Positions 44,365-53,838 are shown, counted from the stretch's first letter. The stretch is 64,000 nucleotides of DNA from Bifidobacterium adolescentis ATCC 15703 (GCF_000010425.1 NC_008618.1:737946-801945), one strand, 5' to 3'. Notes: a model not told the origin generated them from the sequence alone. Translations and numbers: made by a program.

Positions 44365-45765
44365 ATGTTGGGGATGGGAAAGATGCGTCAGTGGCTTATG
44401 AACATAAGCCTGGTCGGAGGCTGGTTTCCGGCGGCGGCGTTCGCCGTCGTCGCAGTGCTGTCCGTAACCCTGCTGGTTAGCGCGGCCGTTTCGAAACGGG
44501 ACGGACGCATACTGGCTACCGTGCTGCCGATCGGCGTTGCGGCCGTGTCCGGAATGATCGGCTATGTGGTAGCTTGGCTGCTGTCCGACGTGTTCGTGGT
44601 GTTCGGCGTCGGATTGGGATCCCGTGTGATGGCTTGGGTGGCGGCTGGTTTCGCCATCGCTGGTTTCGCCATCGCGCATATCGTGTTGAGCAGGGGCATG
44701 ATGCGCGTGGCCGCGGCCATCTTGACCGTATTCGCGATACTGGCCGCGGCGATCGGTATCGACCAATCGTACGGCGAATACGCCACCATCGGCTCGCTGT
44801 TCGGCGAGGATTCCTACAGCCAAGCCGATCTGACCGGACTGGCCAAACGCAAGGACCTCATCACCGTCGCACAGTGGCGCAAACAGGCCGCCAACGGCAC
44901 AATCCGCAATATTCCGGCGAACGGAACCGTCAACAAAATCGACATTCCGGCCACGAAATCGCAGTTTGAAGCACGCAAAGCCCTCGTCTACCTGCCTCCG
45001 GCGGCATTGGCCGACTCGAAACGCAAGCCGGCCCTGCCGGTCGTCCTCATGCTGAGCGGGCAGCCGGGCAGTCCGGGACGCGTCTTCCAAGCCGGCGGCA
45101 TCCAAACCATGATGGACGGATATGCGAAAACCCACGACGGACTCGCCCCAATCGTCATCGCAGCCGATCAGCTTGGCGCCGATTCGCACAACACGCTATG
45201 CGTGGATTCGAAGGTGTACGGCAATGCGCTGACCTACCTGACGCAGGACGTGGTCGACTGGGTGAAAACCAACCTGCCCGCCGCACAGGATGCCAAGGAT
45301 TGGGCCATCGCCGGATTCTCGCAAGGCGCCACATGTTCGCTGCAGATCGGCGTGAACCATCCCGACCTGTTTGGCACCATGATTCCCACCGACAGCGAAA
45401 TCAAACCGACCAACGGCAGCCGACAGGAAATGATCGACCGGTTCTTCGACGGCGACACCACAGCCTATGAGAACCAAGTGCCGGTCAACGCCATCCGCAA
45501 CCACGCGCCCACCCATCAGATGCTCATCATAGGCGCGGGGGAGAAGGACACCACCTCAATACGCAACGTCAAAACAATCGCGCCGGTCGCGGCGAAAGCC
45601 GGCATGCGCGTCGCCGCCGTCGAATCGTCCGGCAACGCACACGACTGGCACGCCGTGCAGGACGTGCTGCGTTACGGGCTCGCCGTATTCGGCCACGACA
45701 CCGGACTGGATGGTGCGAACCCGAACCTATCCGACTATCCGAATCTCAAACGCATCACGATATGA
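44365..45765 (+). CDS. Membrane-anchored esterase, likely aminoacyl-PG hydrolase
   Basis: The 466-residue protein has an N-terminal membrane region of about four helices (residues ~12-130) and an extracytoplasmic esterase domain (PF00756-like). The domain has YLPPAAL and VVLMLSGQPGSP as the oxyanion region, the nucleophile Ser319 in IAGFSQGATCS, and the His near 430 in NAHDWHAV. The MprF-like synthase starts 50 nt downstream. Aminoacyl-phosphatidylglycerol hydrolases of the AhyD type have this layout, with N-terminal helices then an esterase domain, and lie beside the synthase gene. I infer that it removes amino acids from lipid at the outer face. GAAGGA precedes the ATG. Confidence 0.78.
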   Translation: MLGMGKMRQWLMNISLVGGWFPAAAFAVVAVLSVTLLVSAAVSKRDGRILATVLPIGVAAVSGMIGYVVAWLLSDVFVVFGVGLGSRVMAWVAAGFAIAGFAIAHIVLSRGMMRVAAAILTVFAILAAAIGIDQSYGEYATIGSLFGEDSYSQADLTGLAKRKDLITVAQWRKQAANGTIRNIPANGTVNKIDIPATKSQFEARKALVYLPPAALADSKRKPALPVVLMLSGQPGSPGRVFQAGGIQTMMDGYAKTHDGLAPIVIAADQLGADSHNTLCVDSKVYGNALTYLTQDVVDWVKTNLPAAQDAKDWAIAGFSQGATCSLQIGVNHPDLFGTMIPTDSEIKPTNGSRQEMIDRFFDGDTTAYENQVPVNAIRNHAPTHQMLIIGAGEKDTTSIRNVKTIAPVAAKAGMRVAAVESSGNAHDWHAVQDVLRYGLAVFGHDTGLDGANPNLSDYPNLKRITI

Positions 45766-45815
45766 CGATTCTGAACACAAACCCGCAAGCCTGAGAATCC
45801 CAGAAAAGGAAAGAA

Positions 45816-48404
45816 ATGACTCAAACGCAAACCGCACCTGCTAAACCAGCCGAGGCATCACCCGCGAAACCACTGTTCGGCTTCCGCGCGCTGCTCGCCG
45901 ATCTGGCCGGATGGATCAGACGACACCTGCTCACCGTCTGCCTCGTGCTGTTCGTCATCCTCATCAACGTGGGCACGCAGATCGTGTGCGCGCTCATACG
46001 TCAGCCGTTCCCGCCGAGCCTGGCCAAAGTAAGTTTCGAAGCGCTCGCACGCGGCCGCTGGTACACCGCGCCGATATCCATGCTGTACGTGCCGAATCTG
46101 GGCCGTCTGCTCATCGACGTTCCGCTCATGCTGGTTGCGTTCGGCCTGGCCGAATCGGTGATCGGCAAAATCAAAACCGCATGGGTGTCCGTCATCACCA
46201 CACTGGGTGGCGTGGCCTTGGGCATGGGACTGTGCTCCCTATCCGACGGGCGCAGCCCCCAATGGCATGCGATCTCGCATGATGGCGCCATCCTTGGTCC
46301 GCTGATTCTCGTCGCCGGCACCCTTATGTGCGCCAGCGCGTTCACAACCATGCTGTGGCGCCGCCGTATCCGCGTGATCGGCTATGCGGTCGTGCTCATC
46401 ATGTTCCTCTACCGAGGCGAGGTGAGCGACTACTGCCTGCTTGCCGCTTCGGTGATTGGCCACGTGCTCGGCTATCTGATGGCCTCCCGCACACATGGCG
46501 ACGAATACCGGCATGGCGCCATCTACGAAACGCGTCGGCTTATCGGCATCGTCGCGGGCGTGCAGGCCATCGGCTCGCTCGTCGCCGTCTCGTCACGCCA
46601 ATCGTTCGGCCTGCTGTCCATGTTCGGACTGTTGACCGGCTCCACCGACTTCGACACCGGACGTGTGGTCGACTGCCTCAGCGGCGCCTCGCATACGGAC
46701 TGCTTCACGCAATACCGCATGATGCGTTTCACCATGCCCGGCAACTGGCTGGTATCCATCACGCCGACGCTGATGCTGCTGCTCATCGCCTGGGGTCTGT
46801 ATCGAGGCCGTCATCTCGCAGCCACGCTCAGCATCGTGTTCAACGCATGCACCATTGCCCTATCGACGGTGTTCTATGTGGCTATTCCGCTGTCCTACGT
46901 GGACGGCTCCGACGCCGGTGCATACATGGATGCGATATCCGCATTGCAACGGCACGGCGCATTCCACGCGATGCTGGCCACGATGGCGTTGCCGCTGCTG
47001 TGCATCGTCATCATCATCCTGTTCCGCGCATGTTTCACCATTCGCACGAAAAGCGAGACCGTGCTGCGCGGTATCGCCATCACGTTCGCCGCATTCGTAT
47101 TACTGGGATTGCTGTACGTCGGCTACGGCCTGTCCATGCCGTCCGGCTTCAACGAAACGCCGCTGCTGGTCGATCTGATCGCAGACTACGTGCAGCGTTT
47201 GCTGCCGATTGGCCTGCTAAGTGGCGTGGAACCGGCGTTCGTGCCGGTCGGACTGCTTTCCGAAATCGTCTACCAGTGCGTCGGACCGATGTTTTGGCTG
47301 GTCGCGCTGTGCTGCACATGGGATGGCCTGCGTGACCGTTCCATGATCAACGACGCGTACCGCCACCGCGTGGACGAGATCATCGGACTCGGCGGCGAAT
47401 CCATGTCGTTCATGGCCACTTGGAAAGGCAACGATTACTGGTTCTCCGCCACCGGCCGTTCCGCCATCGCCTACCGCGTGTCGTATGGCATCGCATTGAC
47501 CGTCACCGGACCTTTCGGCGACCCCGACGAATATGAGGACGATCTGCGTGCGTTCGCCGGCTTCTGTACCCAACGTTCCCTGACGCCGGTGTTCTACAGC
47601 GTGCACGCCGAACAACGTGACGAGTTGGTCTCCGCCGGTTGGAACGCGCTCGACGTCGGCACCGAAATGGTGATCGACCCGGCCGCATGGCAGACGCGCG
47701 GCAAGAAATGGCAGGACGTGCGCACCGCCATCAACAAAGCCAAGCGCGACGGCATCACCGACGTGCTCGCCACATTCAAGGAATCGCCGTTCTCCGTGCA
47801 GACGCAGATCCGTGAGATCTCCACGCAATGGGCCGGTGAGAAGGCCCTGCCTGAAATGGGCTTCACCCTGGGTGGCGTGGACGAGCTGGTCGATCCACGC
47901 GTCAAACTGCTGTACGCGGTGGACACGGACGGTAAGGTGCTGGGCGTCACCAGCTGGCTGCCGACCTATGAGAACGGCAAAGTGGTCGGATGGACGCTCG
48001 ACTTCATGCGTCACCGTACCGACAGCGTCAACGGCATCATGGAATTCCTCATCGCCCGCATGGCCGAACGGCTGCGCGACGAAGGCGAAGTGCGATTCAT
48101 GAGCCTGTCCGCGGCGCCACTTGCCGGCATGAGCGGCGAAGGCCACGAACAGGGGGAGAGCGCCGTACTCGACCACGTGCTGCAGATGGTGGCCGACATC
48201 ATGGAACCGGCTTACGGATTCCACTCCCTGTTCCGCTTCAAACTCAAGTTCCATCCGGATGAAGCCAAAGTGTACATCTGCTATCCGGATCCGGCGAAAC
48301 TGCCGCAGATCTCGCTTGCCGTCGCGCAGGCCTACGTGCCGTCGCTCACCCCAGCCGAAGCCATGCGATTCGTACGCACCATCGTGCCTACGAAAACGAA
48401 CTGA
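45816..48404 (+). CDS. MprF-like aminoacyl-phosphatidylglycerol synthase
   Basis: The 862-residue protein has many N-terminal membrane helices (about residues 35-530) and a C-terminal cytosolic domain (~545-850) of the DUF2156/LPG-synthase type. That domain begins MSFMATWKGNDYWFS and contains VSYGIALTVTGPFGDP, LLYAVDTDGKVLGVTSWLP and MRHRTDSVNGIMEFLI, the core of MprF catalysis. LPG synthases transfer Lys or Ala from tRNA to phosphatidylglycerol and change envelope charge. The N-terminal membrane region is longer than minimal. It is transcribed behind the probable hydrolase and ends at a stem-loop. The amino acid used cannot be read from sequence. Confidence 0.86.
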   Translation: MTQTQTAPAKPAEASPAKPLFGFRALLADLAGWIRRHLLTVCLVLFVILINVGTQIVCALIRQPFPPSLAKVSFEALARGRWYTAPISMLYVPNLGRLLIDVPLMLVAFGLAESVIGKIKTAWVSVITTLGGVALGMGLCSLSDGRSPQWHAISHDGAILGPLILVAGTLMCASAFTTMLWRRRIRVIGYAVVLIMFLYRGEVSDYCLLAASVIGHVLGYLMASRTHGDEYRHGAIYETRRLIGIVAGVQAIGSLVAVSSRQSFGLLSMFGLLTGSTDFDTGRVVDCLSGASHTDCFTQYRMMRFTMPGNWLVSITPTLMLLLIAWGLYRGRHLAATLSIVFNACTIALSTVFYVAIPLSYVDGSDAGAYMDAISALQRHGAFHAMLATMALPLLCIVIIILFRACFTIRTKSETVLRGIAITFAAFVLLGLLYVGYGLSMPSGFNETPLLVDLIADYVQRLLPIGLLSGVEPAFVPVGLLSEIVYQCVGPMFWLVALCCTWDGLRDRSMINDAYRHRVDEIIGLGGESMSFMATWKGNDYWFSATGRSAIAYRVSYGIALTVTGPFGDPDEYEDDLRAFAGFCTQRSLTPVFYSVHAEQRDELVSAGWNALDVGTEMVIDPAAWQTRGKKWQDVRTAINKAKRDGITDVLATFKESPFSVQTQIREISTQWAGEKALPEMGFTLGGVDELVDPRVKLLYAVDTDGKVLGVTSWLPTYENGKVVGWTLDFMRHRTDSVNGIMEFLIARMAERLRDEGEVRFMSLSAAPLAGMSGEGHEQGESAVLDHVLQMVADIMEPAYGFHSLFRFKLKFHPDEAKVYICYPDPAKLPQISLAVAQAYVPSLTPAEAMRFVRTIVPTKTN

Positions 48405-48420
48405 AACCATGTGATTGGTT

Positions 48421-48450
48421 GACGGCCCGTCATCCCTGAGATGGGCCGTC
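48421..48450 (+). terminator. Stem-loop after the MprF-like gene
   Basis: GACGGCCC at 48421-48428 pairs with GGGCCGTC at 48443-48450, with an inner CATC/GATG pairing. Only a short T-run follows. Confidence 0.6.
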
Positions 48451-48524
48451 GCTTTGGGTGCGCTCGGGGCTACACTGGGGAAGGTTCATAAAAAGTACTA
48501 CGTTTCTCCATGAAAGGGAACAGT

Positions 48525-49973
48525 ATGTCAGCTGAAGCAAACGTCGGCGTCGTCGGTCTGGCTGCCATGGGCGGCAGCCTCGCACGCAATCTCGCTCACC
48601 ACGGCAACAAGGTGGCCGTGTTCAACCGCACCTACGCCCGTACCGAAAAGCTCATGAACGAGCATGGCGGCGAAGGCGAGTTCTATCCGGCGAAGACGCT
48701 TGAGGAATTCGTGGACAGCCTCGTCAAGCCGCGCACCGCCATCATCATGGTCAAGGCCGGTGAGCCGACCGACGCCATGATCAACGCGCTCGCCGACCTG
48801 ATGGAGCCGGGTGACATCATCGTCGACGCCGGCAACGCCTACTTCCCGGACATCATCCGCCGCGAGAAGGAAATCAGCGCCCGCGGCCTGCACTTCGTCG
48901 GCTGCGGCGTGTCCGGTGGCGAGGAAGGCGCCCTGCTTGGTCCGTCCATGATGCCGGGTGGTTCCGAGGAATCCTGGAAGACCCTGAAGCCGATTTTCGA
49001 ATCCATCGCGGCCAAGGCCGAAGGCGAACCGTGCGTCACCCACATCGGACTCAACGGTGCCGGCCACTTCGTCAAGATGGTGCACAACGGCATCGAATAC
49101 TCCGACATGCAGCTCATCGCCGAAAGCTACGACCTCATGCGCCGCGGCCTGGGCATGACCCCGGCCGAGATCGGCGACGTGTTCGAGGAGTGGAACAAGA
49201 CCGAACTCGACTCCTACCTCATTGAAATCACCGCCGAAGTGCTGCACCAGGTCGACAAGAAGACCGGCAAGCCGCTCGTCGACCTCATCGTCGACCACGC
49301 CGGCATGAAGGGCACCGGCACCTGGACCGTGCAGACCGCACTGTCCCTCGCCGTGCCGGTCACCGGCATCGCCGAAGCCGTGTTCGCCCGCGGCCTGTCC
49401 TCCGAAGCCGACCTGCGTGAGGAAGCCCAGAAGCAGGGCTTCGCCGGCCCCGACGGCAAGCTCAACCTGAACGACGACGAGAAGAAGGCCTTCATCGAAG
49501 ACATCCGCCAGGCCCTCTACGCTTCCAAGATCGTCGCCTACGCACAGGGCTTCAACGAGATCACCACCGCCGCCAAGGAATACGGCTGGGACATCGACCT
49601 CGCCGCCGTGGCACGCATCTGGCGTGGCGGCTGCATCATCCGCGCGAAGTTCCTCAACCGCATTTCCGAAGCGTTCGAATCCGGCGAGGCCAACGTGTCA
49701 CTGCTGTTCGCCCCGTACTTCAAGAACGCCATCGAAAACGCCGAGAAGTCCTGGCGCAACGTGGTCGCCCAGGCCGCCATCAACGGTCTGCCGACCCCGG
49801 CGTTCGCCTCGTCGCTGTCCTACTTCGACGGCCTGCGTTCCAAGCGTCTGCCGGCCGCCCTCATCCAGGGCCAGCGCGACTACTTCGGCGCCCACACCTA
49901 CCAGCGCGTGGACCAGCCGGGCGCGTTCCACACCCTGTGGGCCGAGCCGGGCCGCGAAGAGATCGAAGCCTGA
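48525..49973 (+). CDS. gnd: 6-phosphogluconate dehydrogenase (decarboxylating)
   Basis: Gnd converts 6-phosphogluconate to ribulose 5-phosphate with reduction of NADP. The 482-residue length is standard for the long form. NVGVVGLAAMGGSLARNLA opens the Rossmann domain. NRTYARTEKL supplies the NADP-phosphate site, and GCGVSGGEEGALLGPSMMPG is the 6PGDH signature. KMVHNGIEYSDMQ near 183 bears the catalytic Lys. MSAEAN at 48525 follows AAAGGG with 6-nt spacing. The ATG at 48510 has no such signal. The rest of the oxidative pentose branch lies on the minus strand just beyond. Confidence 0.96.
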   Translation: MSAEANVGVVGLAAMGGSLARNLAHHGNKVAVFNRTYARTEKLMNEHGGEGEFYPAKTLEEFVDSLVKPRTAIIMVKAGEPTDAMINALADLMEPGDIIVDAGNAYFPDIIRREKEISARGLHFVGCGVSGGEEGALLGPSMMPGGSEESWKTLKPIFESIAAKAEGEPCVTHIGLNGAGHFVKMVHNGIEYSDMQLIAESYDLMRRGLGMTPAEIGDVFEEWNKTELDSYLIEITAEVLHQVDKKTGKPLVDLIVDHAGMKGTGTWTVQTALSLAVPVTGIAEAVFARGLSSEADLREEAQKQGFAGPDGKLNLNDDEKKAFIEDIRQALYASKIVAYAQGFNEITTAAKEYGWDIDLAAVARIWRGGCIIRAKFLNRISEAFESGEANVSLLFAPYFKNAIENAEKSWRNVVAQAAINGLPTPAFASSLSYFDGLRSKRLPAALIQGQRDYFGAHTYQRVDQPGAFHTLWAEPGREEIEA

Positions 49974-50001
49974 TCTTTTCCTTGCCTCCGTGTCAGGGCG
50001 G

Positions 50002-50050
50002 ATATGCCAGAGGTCTTGCGATGTGTTCCATTGCAAGACCTCTGGCATAT
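50002..50050 (+). terminator. Long hairpin after gnd
   Basis: ATATGCCAGAGGTCTTGC at 50002-50019 pairs perfectly with GCAAGACCTCTGGCATAT at 50033-50050, an 18-bp stem. No T-run. Probably a terminator. Confidence 0.75.
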
Positions 50051-50242
50051 GCATATTACTGAGCTGCGATATTGCCGTACCGTTGCATTGACGGAGCATA
50101 GTGTCGCTCCGTAAGCAGAACGAATGGTACTTGTGGTTGTGATGCATCCCATTTGCGTTTCTAGGGGAGTCTAATGCCATCGTCTAACCTCCTTTCGAGA
50201 GGTTTTCGGAAGCTATGGGGCGAAATAGGCGGCGGATTGGGA

Positions 50243-50376
50243 TTCCGTAGGTGGTTTTTGCGTTCCATAGGTGGTTGGTCTTGGGAGCCTGCTGCGGAAA
50301 AGGCCGGAAACCGGCCTTTTCCATGACCCCGATACTTGGGGCAACCGCCTACGGAAACGCGAAACCGCCTACGAAG
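50243..50376. repeat. Mirrored tandem repeat element with central hairpin
   Basis: This element lies in the 522-bp gnd-pgl gap, which contains no gene I can support. Two direct units, TTCCGTAGGTGG and TTCCATAGGTGG, lie 20 nt apart on the left (50243 and 50263). Two inverted copies, CCGCCTACGGAA and CCGCCTACGAA, lie 20 nt apart on the right (50345 and 50365). Between them GGAAAAGGCCGG and CCGGCCTTTTCC make a perfect 12-bp hairpin with an AAA loop at 50296-50322, ending in T residues, so it may also terminate transcription. A weaker AATAGGCGG unit lies at about 50224. Confidence 0.7.
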
Positions 50377-50431
50377 CTGCAGTCCAGCGGGAACCTGCGT
50401 CAAAACGACACTCAACAATCAATCAACACTC

Positions 50432-50474
50432 AAAAAAAAGGGGTGTCTCACGGCATGAGTCGCGGGACACCCCT
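50432..50474 (-). terminator. Rho-independent terminator of the zwf-opcA-pgl operon
   Basis: On the minus strand AGGGGTGTC pairs with GACACCCCT, a 9-bp stem, followed by eight T (A residues 50432-50439 on the plus strand). It lies 22 nt beyond the pgl stop. Confidence 0.92.
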
Positions 50475-50495
50475 GTTACCTGTTTCGGATGAACC

Positions 50496-51287
50496 TCACA
50501 ACTTGGAAGCGGCACCCTCGTCAATGAGCCAGAGCAGTTCCTCGCCATCGGCGTAGGAGCTTGGGGCATGCGGGTTGTTGCGCTGGGCGAAGGCGGCCTT
50601 GACCGCGCTGGCCTTACGCTCTTCGGAGGTGAACACCCACGTATGCTTCGACCGGGCGATCATCGGCACGGTCAATGTCAGGCGCAGCGGCGGCGGTTTC
50701 GGCGAATCGCGCACGCCTGCGACCAGCACGTGCGGGTCGTCGATCTCGGCCTCGCCGTGGTCGGGGAACAGGGACGCGAAATGCGCGTCCGGCCCCATGC
50801 CGAACATCGCGATATCCAATGCCGGATTCTCGCCCAACTGCTCGATGAGCTCGCGCTGGTACTCCGCGGCGGCCTCGGCCAGCACCGCATCGGTCTGTTC
50901 GGGGGAGGCGGCGGCGATCTCCTCGGCGCCGCGGGTATCGGCCGGCATCGCATGGATATTCGCCGCCGGCATGCGCCCGCTTTCCACAAGCGCACCGTAC
51001 CAGGCCTCGCGAGCCTGCTTCGCGTTGCGGTCGTCGTCATCGGCCGCCACGAAGCGCTCGTCGCCCCACCACATGTGCACACGGCTCCAGTCCACGGCAT
51101 CGTTCAGCGGGCTGGCGTTCATCGCGGCGAACACACGGTTGCCGTCGGTGCCGCCGGTCACGGCGATATCCACACGTTTACGATTCGGCTCGGCCAGCAG
51201 ATCGATGATGGTCAGCAGCGTGCGCGCGGCCACAGCCTCCGCCAGTACCTGCGGATTGGGGTATACGACGGTTTTACGTTCTGTCAC
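50496..51287 (-). CDS. pgl: 6-phosphogluconolactonase
   Basis: Pgl hydrolyses 6-phosphogluconolactone from the Zwf step. The 263-residue protein shows VDIAVTGGTDGNRVFAAM near 40, then RVHMWWGDERFV with the family GDER motif, and DIAMFGMGPDAHFASLFP with the conserved GMGxDxHxASxFP signature. VPMIARSKHTWVF completes the fold. AAGGAG lies 5 nt before the GTG at 51287, so I preferred this start over a GTG 6 nt upstream that would overlap the Shine-Dalgarno. It follows opcA by 35 nt in the zwf-opcA-pgl operon. Confidence 0.93.
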   Translation of the reverse strand: MTERKTVVYPNPQVLAEAVAARTLLTIIDLLAEPNRKRVDIAVTGGTDGNRVFAAMNASPLNDAVDWSRVHMWWGDERFVAADDDDRNAKQAREAWYGALVESGRMPAANIHAMPADTRGAEEIAAASPEQTDAVLAEAAAEYQRELIEQLGENPALDIAMFGMGPDAHFASLFPDHGEAEIDDPHVLVAGVRDSPKPPPLRLTLTVPMIARSKHTWVFTSEERKASAVKAAFAQRNNPHAPSSYADGEELLWLIDEGAASKL

Positions 51288-51322
51288 GTTCACTCCTTGT
51301 ATTATGGTTCGACGCTTGGTGG

Positions 51323-52270
51323 CTACTGCCTGGGCTTGACGAGATCCAGTCCTTGCGAGACGACCTCGCTGTAGATCTCATCGGGGTAGAGGCGGCCAAG
51401 CTCCTCGCTCAGGCATTCCTCAAGCGTGCGCGCGGGCACGCTGATGGTCTGCGGCGACTGGCCGGGCACACTGATCACGGCGAACCCGTCGTCGGTGGAG
51501 GGGCGCTCCAGGCTCAGCACGCCGTCGCCGCGCGTCAGGTACACGCCGGTGACGGCCGTGGCGTTCGGATCCTCCTCGATCATCACCGGCACGTTCAGGC
51601 GCAGTCGCAGCCATGCGGCCAGCAGATCCAACGGCAGATAATCCTTCTGCCCGGTCACGCGCACATTGCTCACCGGCAGGTGCGGCGGCTGGTCGAGCAT
51701 CGAGGCGATCATCGCACGCCATACGGTCAGGCGTGTCCACGACATGTCCACGTCCTTGGCGGAGCGGTTGCGGCGCAGATCGTCCATCGTGCGCCGCGGG
51801 TTCGAGGAGTGCATCGCGTCGGTGATGCGGCTGCTGGCCATGGAGCCGAGCAGGTCCTTCGACAGATTCGCGGGCGCCTCGTTCGGCCACCATGCCACCA
51901 CGGGGGCGTCGGGCACGAGCAGCGGGATCACCAGGGTGTCGGCGTGACGGACCAGACCGCCGCGCGGACGAAGCACGATGATCTCGCCCGCACCGGCGTC
52001 GGAGCCGAAGCGGATCTCGGCGTCAAGGAAGGTGGGATGCTCCTCTTCCGGGCTGATCTTGCGGCTGCTCGGGGCGACCGCGATCACACGGCAGGGATGC
52101 TCGCGGCTCGCATTGTTGGCGACTTCGAGATCATGCTCGAGCTCGGCCTCGTTGGTGGAGATGAGCAGGGTGAGCACACGGCCCAGGGCCGCCTCGCCGC
52201 GCTCCTCGTGCAGTTCGTCGATTTTCGCCGAGATCTCGCGGGTCTCGGTGTCTTGCAGGGTAATGATCAC
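51323..52270 (-). CDS. opcA: Glucose-6-phosphate dehydrogenase assembly protein OpcA
   Basis: OpcA is an actinobacterial and cyanobacterial partner needed for activity of glucose-6-phosphate dehydrogenase. The 315-residue protein has a helical N-terminus with EISAKIDELHEERGEAALGR, then RVLTLLIST and PCRVIAVAP, and the typical ADTLVIPLLVPDAPVVAWWP near 110. DAMHSSNPRRTMDDL and VSWTRL-like DMSWTRLTVWR follow. The GTG at 52270 overlaps the zwf TGA (GTGA) and is preceded by GGAGG 5 nt upstream, so translation is coupled. A TTG at 52282 is less likely. Confidence 0.93.
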   Translation of the reverse strand: MIITLQDTETREISAKIDELHEERGEAALGRVLTLLISTNEAELEHDLEVANNASREHPCRVIAVAPSSRKISPEEEHPTFLDAEIRFGSDAGAGEIIVLRPRGGLVRHADTLVIPLLVPDAPVVAWWPNEAPANLSKDLLGSMASSRITDAMHSSNPRRTMDDLRRNRSAKDVDMSWTRLTVWRAMIASMLDQPPHLPVSNVRVTGQKDYLPLDLLAAWLRLRLNVPVMIEEDPNATAVTGVYLTRGDGVLSLERPSTDDGFAVISVPGQSPQTISVPARTLEECLSEELGRLYPDEIYSEVVSQGLDLVKPRQ

Positions 52271-53838
52271 GGCATCCTCCAACGGTGTCCATCGCGGGCG
52301 AGCATTTCAACGGCCTCCTCCGGCCCCCACGTGCCGGAACGATACGGCTGCGGCTGGCCGAGCGTCGACCAGAACTCCTCGATCGGGTCGAGGATCTTCC
52401 ACGAAAGGTTGACCTCCTCGGTGGTGGGGAACAGCGGCGGGTCGCCCAGCAGCACGTCGAGGATCAGGCGTTCGTATGCCTCAGGGGAGGATTCGGTGAA
52501 CGAGCGACCGTAGCCGAAGTCCATCGACACGTCGCGCACCTCCATCGACGTGCCGCCCGGCACCTTCGCGCCGAAGCGCATGGTCACGCCCTCGTCGGGC
52601 TGCACGCGGATCACGACGGCGTTCTTGCCGAGCTCCTTGGTGGCGGTCGATTCGAACGGCAGATGCGGGGCGCGTTTGAACACCACGGCGATCTCCGTGA
52701 CACGCTTGCCCAGGCGCTTGCCGGTACGCAGATAGAACGGCACGCCGGCCCAACGGCGGGTGTCGACGTCCAGGCGGATCGCGGCATAGGTCTCGGTGGT
52801 GGATTCGGGATCGATGCCCTTCTCGTCCAAGTAGCCGACCACCTCGTGCGATCCCTGCCATCCGGCGGCGTACTGGCCTCGCGCGGTGTGCGCGGCCAGA
52901 TCCTTGGGCAGGCGCACGGCGGAGAGCACCTTGGTCTTCTCGGCGGTCAGATCGGCGGCGGAGAAGGAGACCGGCTCTTCCATGGCGGTCAATGCCATAA
53001 GCTGCAGAAGATGGTTCTGGATGATGTCGCGTGCGGCGCCGATACCGTCGTAATAGCCGGCACGACCAGCCACGCCGATGTCCTCGGCCATGGTGATCTG
53101 CACATGGTCGACGTAATTGTTGTTCCAGATCGGCTCGTACATGGCGTTCGCGAAACGCAACGCCAGCATGTTCTGCACGGTCTCCTTGCCAAGATAATGG
53201 TCGATGCGGAACACGCTCGACGGGTCGAACACTTCGGAGACCACGCGATCGAGCTCCTTGGCGCTGGCCAGATCATGACCGAACGGCTTTTCGATGATCA
53301 CACGACGCCAAGCGCCCTTGTCGCTTTTCGCCAGACCACAGTCGGCCAGCTGACGGGACACCTGCGGGAACGCGCGCGGCGGCACCGACATGTAGAACGC
53401 GTGATTGCCGCGCGTGCCACGGTCGCGGTCAAGCTCGGCGACCGTGTCGGACAGACGCTCGAACGCTTTCGGATCATCGAACGTGCCTTGTACGAAACGG
53501 ATACCGGCCGCAAGCTGCTTCCAAGTCGATTCCTTGAACGGCGTACGGCAATGCGCCTGCACGTTCTCCTTGACGAAGTCCTTGAAATGGTCCTCGGTCC
53601 AGTCGCGGCGTGCGAAGCCTGTCAGACCGAAGCTTGGCGGCAACAAGCCACGGTTGGCCAGATCGTAGATGGCGGGGAGCAGCTTCTTACGGGACAGATC
53701 GCCGGTCACGCCGAAAATCACGATGCTGCATGGGCCTGCGATGCGGGGAAGTCTCAGATCGCGCGGGTCGCGCAGCGGATTCGTCCATGCGTCGGCCGCG
53801 TTGGATGCGGTTGAAACGGTTTCACTCATGCCTTTCAT
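52267..53838 (-). CDS. zwf: Glucose-6-phosphate 1-dehydrogenase
   Basis: Zwf opens the oxidative pentose phosphate pathway by making 6-phosphogluconolactone and NADPH. The 523-residue protein has the nucleotide-binding motif VIFGVTGDLSRKKLLPAIY near 40 and the catalytic signature FRIDHYLGKETVQNML near 205. ENQLSQ-like regions read GYLDEKGI and RTGKRLGKRVTEI. The length and motifs are typical of the enzyme that works with OpcA. Two ATGs are possible, 53838 and 53829. AAAGG lies too close to the second, so the start is uncertain by three residues. It is divergent from the MATE gene. Confidence 0.95.
   Translation of the reverse strand: MKGMSETVSTASNAADAWTNPLRDPRDLRLPRIAGPCSIVIFGVTGDLSRKKLLPAIYDLANRGLLPPSFGLTGFARRDWTEDHFKDFVKENVQAHCRTPFKESTWKQLAAGIRFVQGTFDDPKAFERLSDTVAELDRDRGTRGNHAFYMSVPPRAFPQVSRQLADCGLAKSDKGAWRRVIIEKPFGHDLASAKELDRVVSEVFDPSSVFRIDHYLGKETVQNMLALRFANAMYEPIWNNNYVDHVQITMAEDIGVAGRAGYYDGIGAARDIIQNHLLQLMALTAMEEPVSFSAADLTAEKTKVLSAVRLPKDLAAHTARGQYAAGWQGSHEVVGYLDEKGIDPESTTETYAAIRLDVDTRRWAGVPFYLRTGKRLGKRVTEIAVVFKRAPHLPFESTATKELGKNAVVIRVQPDEGVTMRFGAKVPGGTSMEVRDVSMDFGYGRSFTESSPEAYERLILDVLLGDPPLFPTTEEVNLSWKILDPIEEFWSTLGQPQPYRSGTWGPEEAVEMLARDGHRWRMP

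Noticed and set aside
50243..50376. CRISPR array
   Set aside because: Units are short, few, inverted about a centre, and have no constant-length unique spacers or cas genes.
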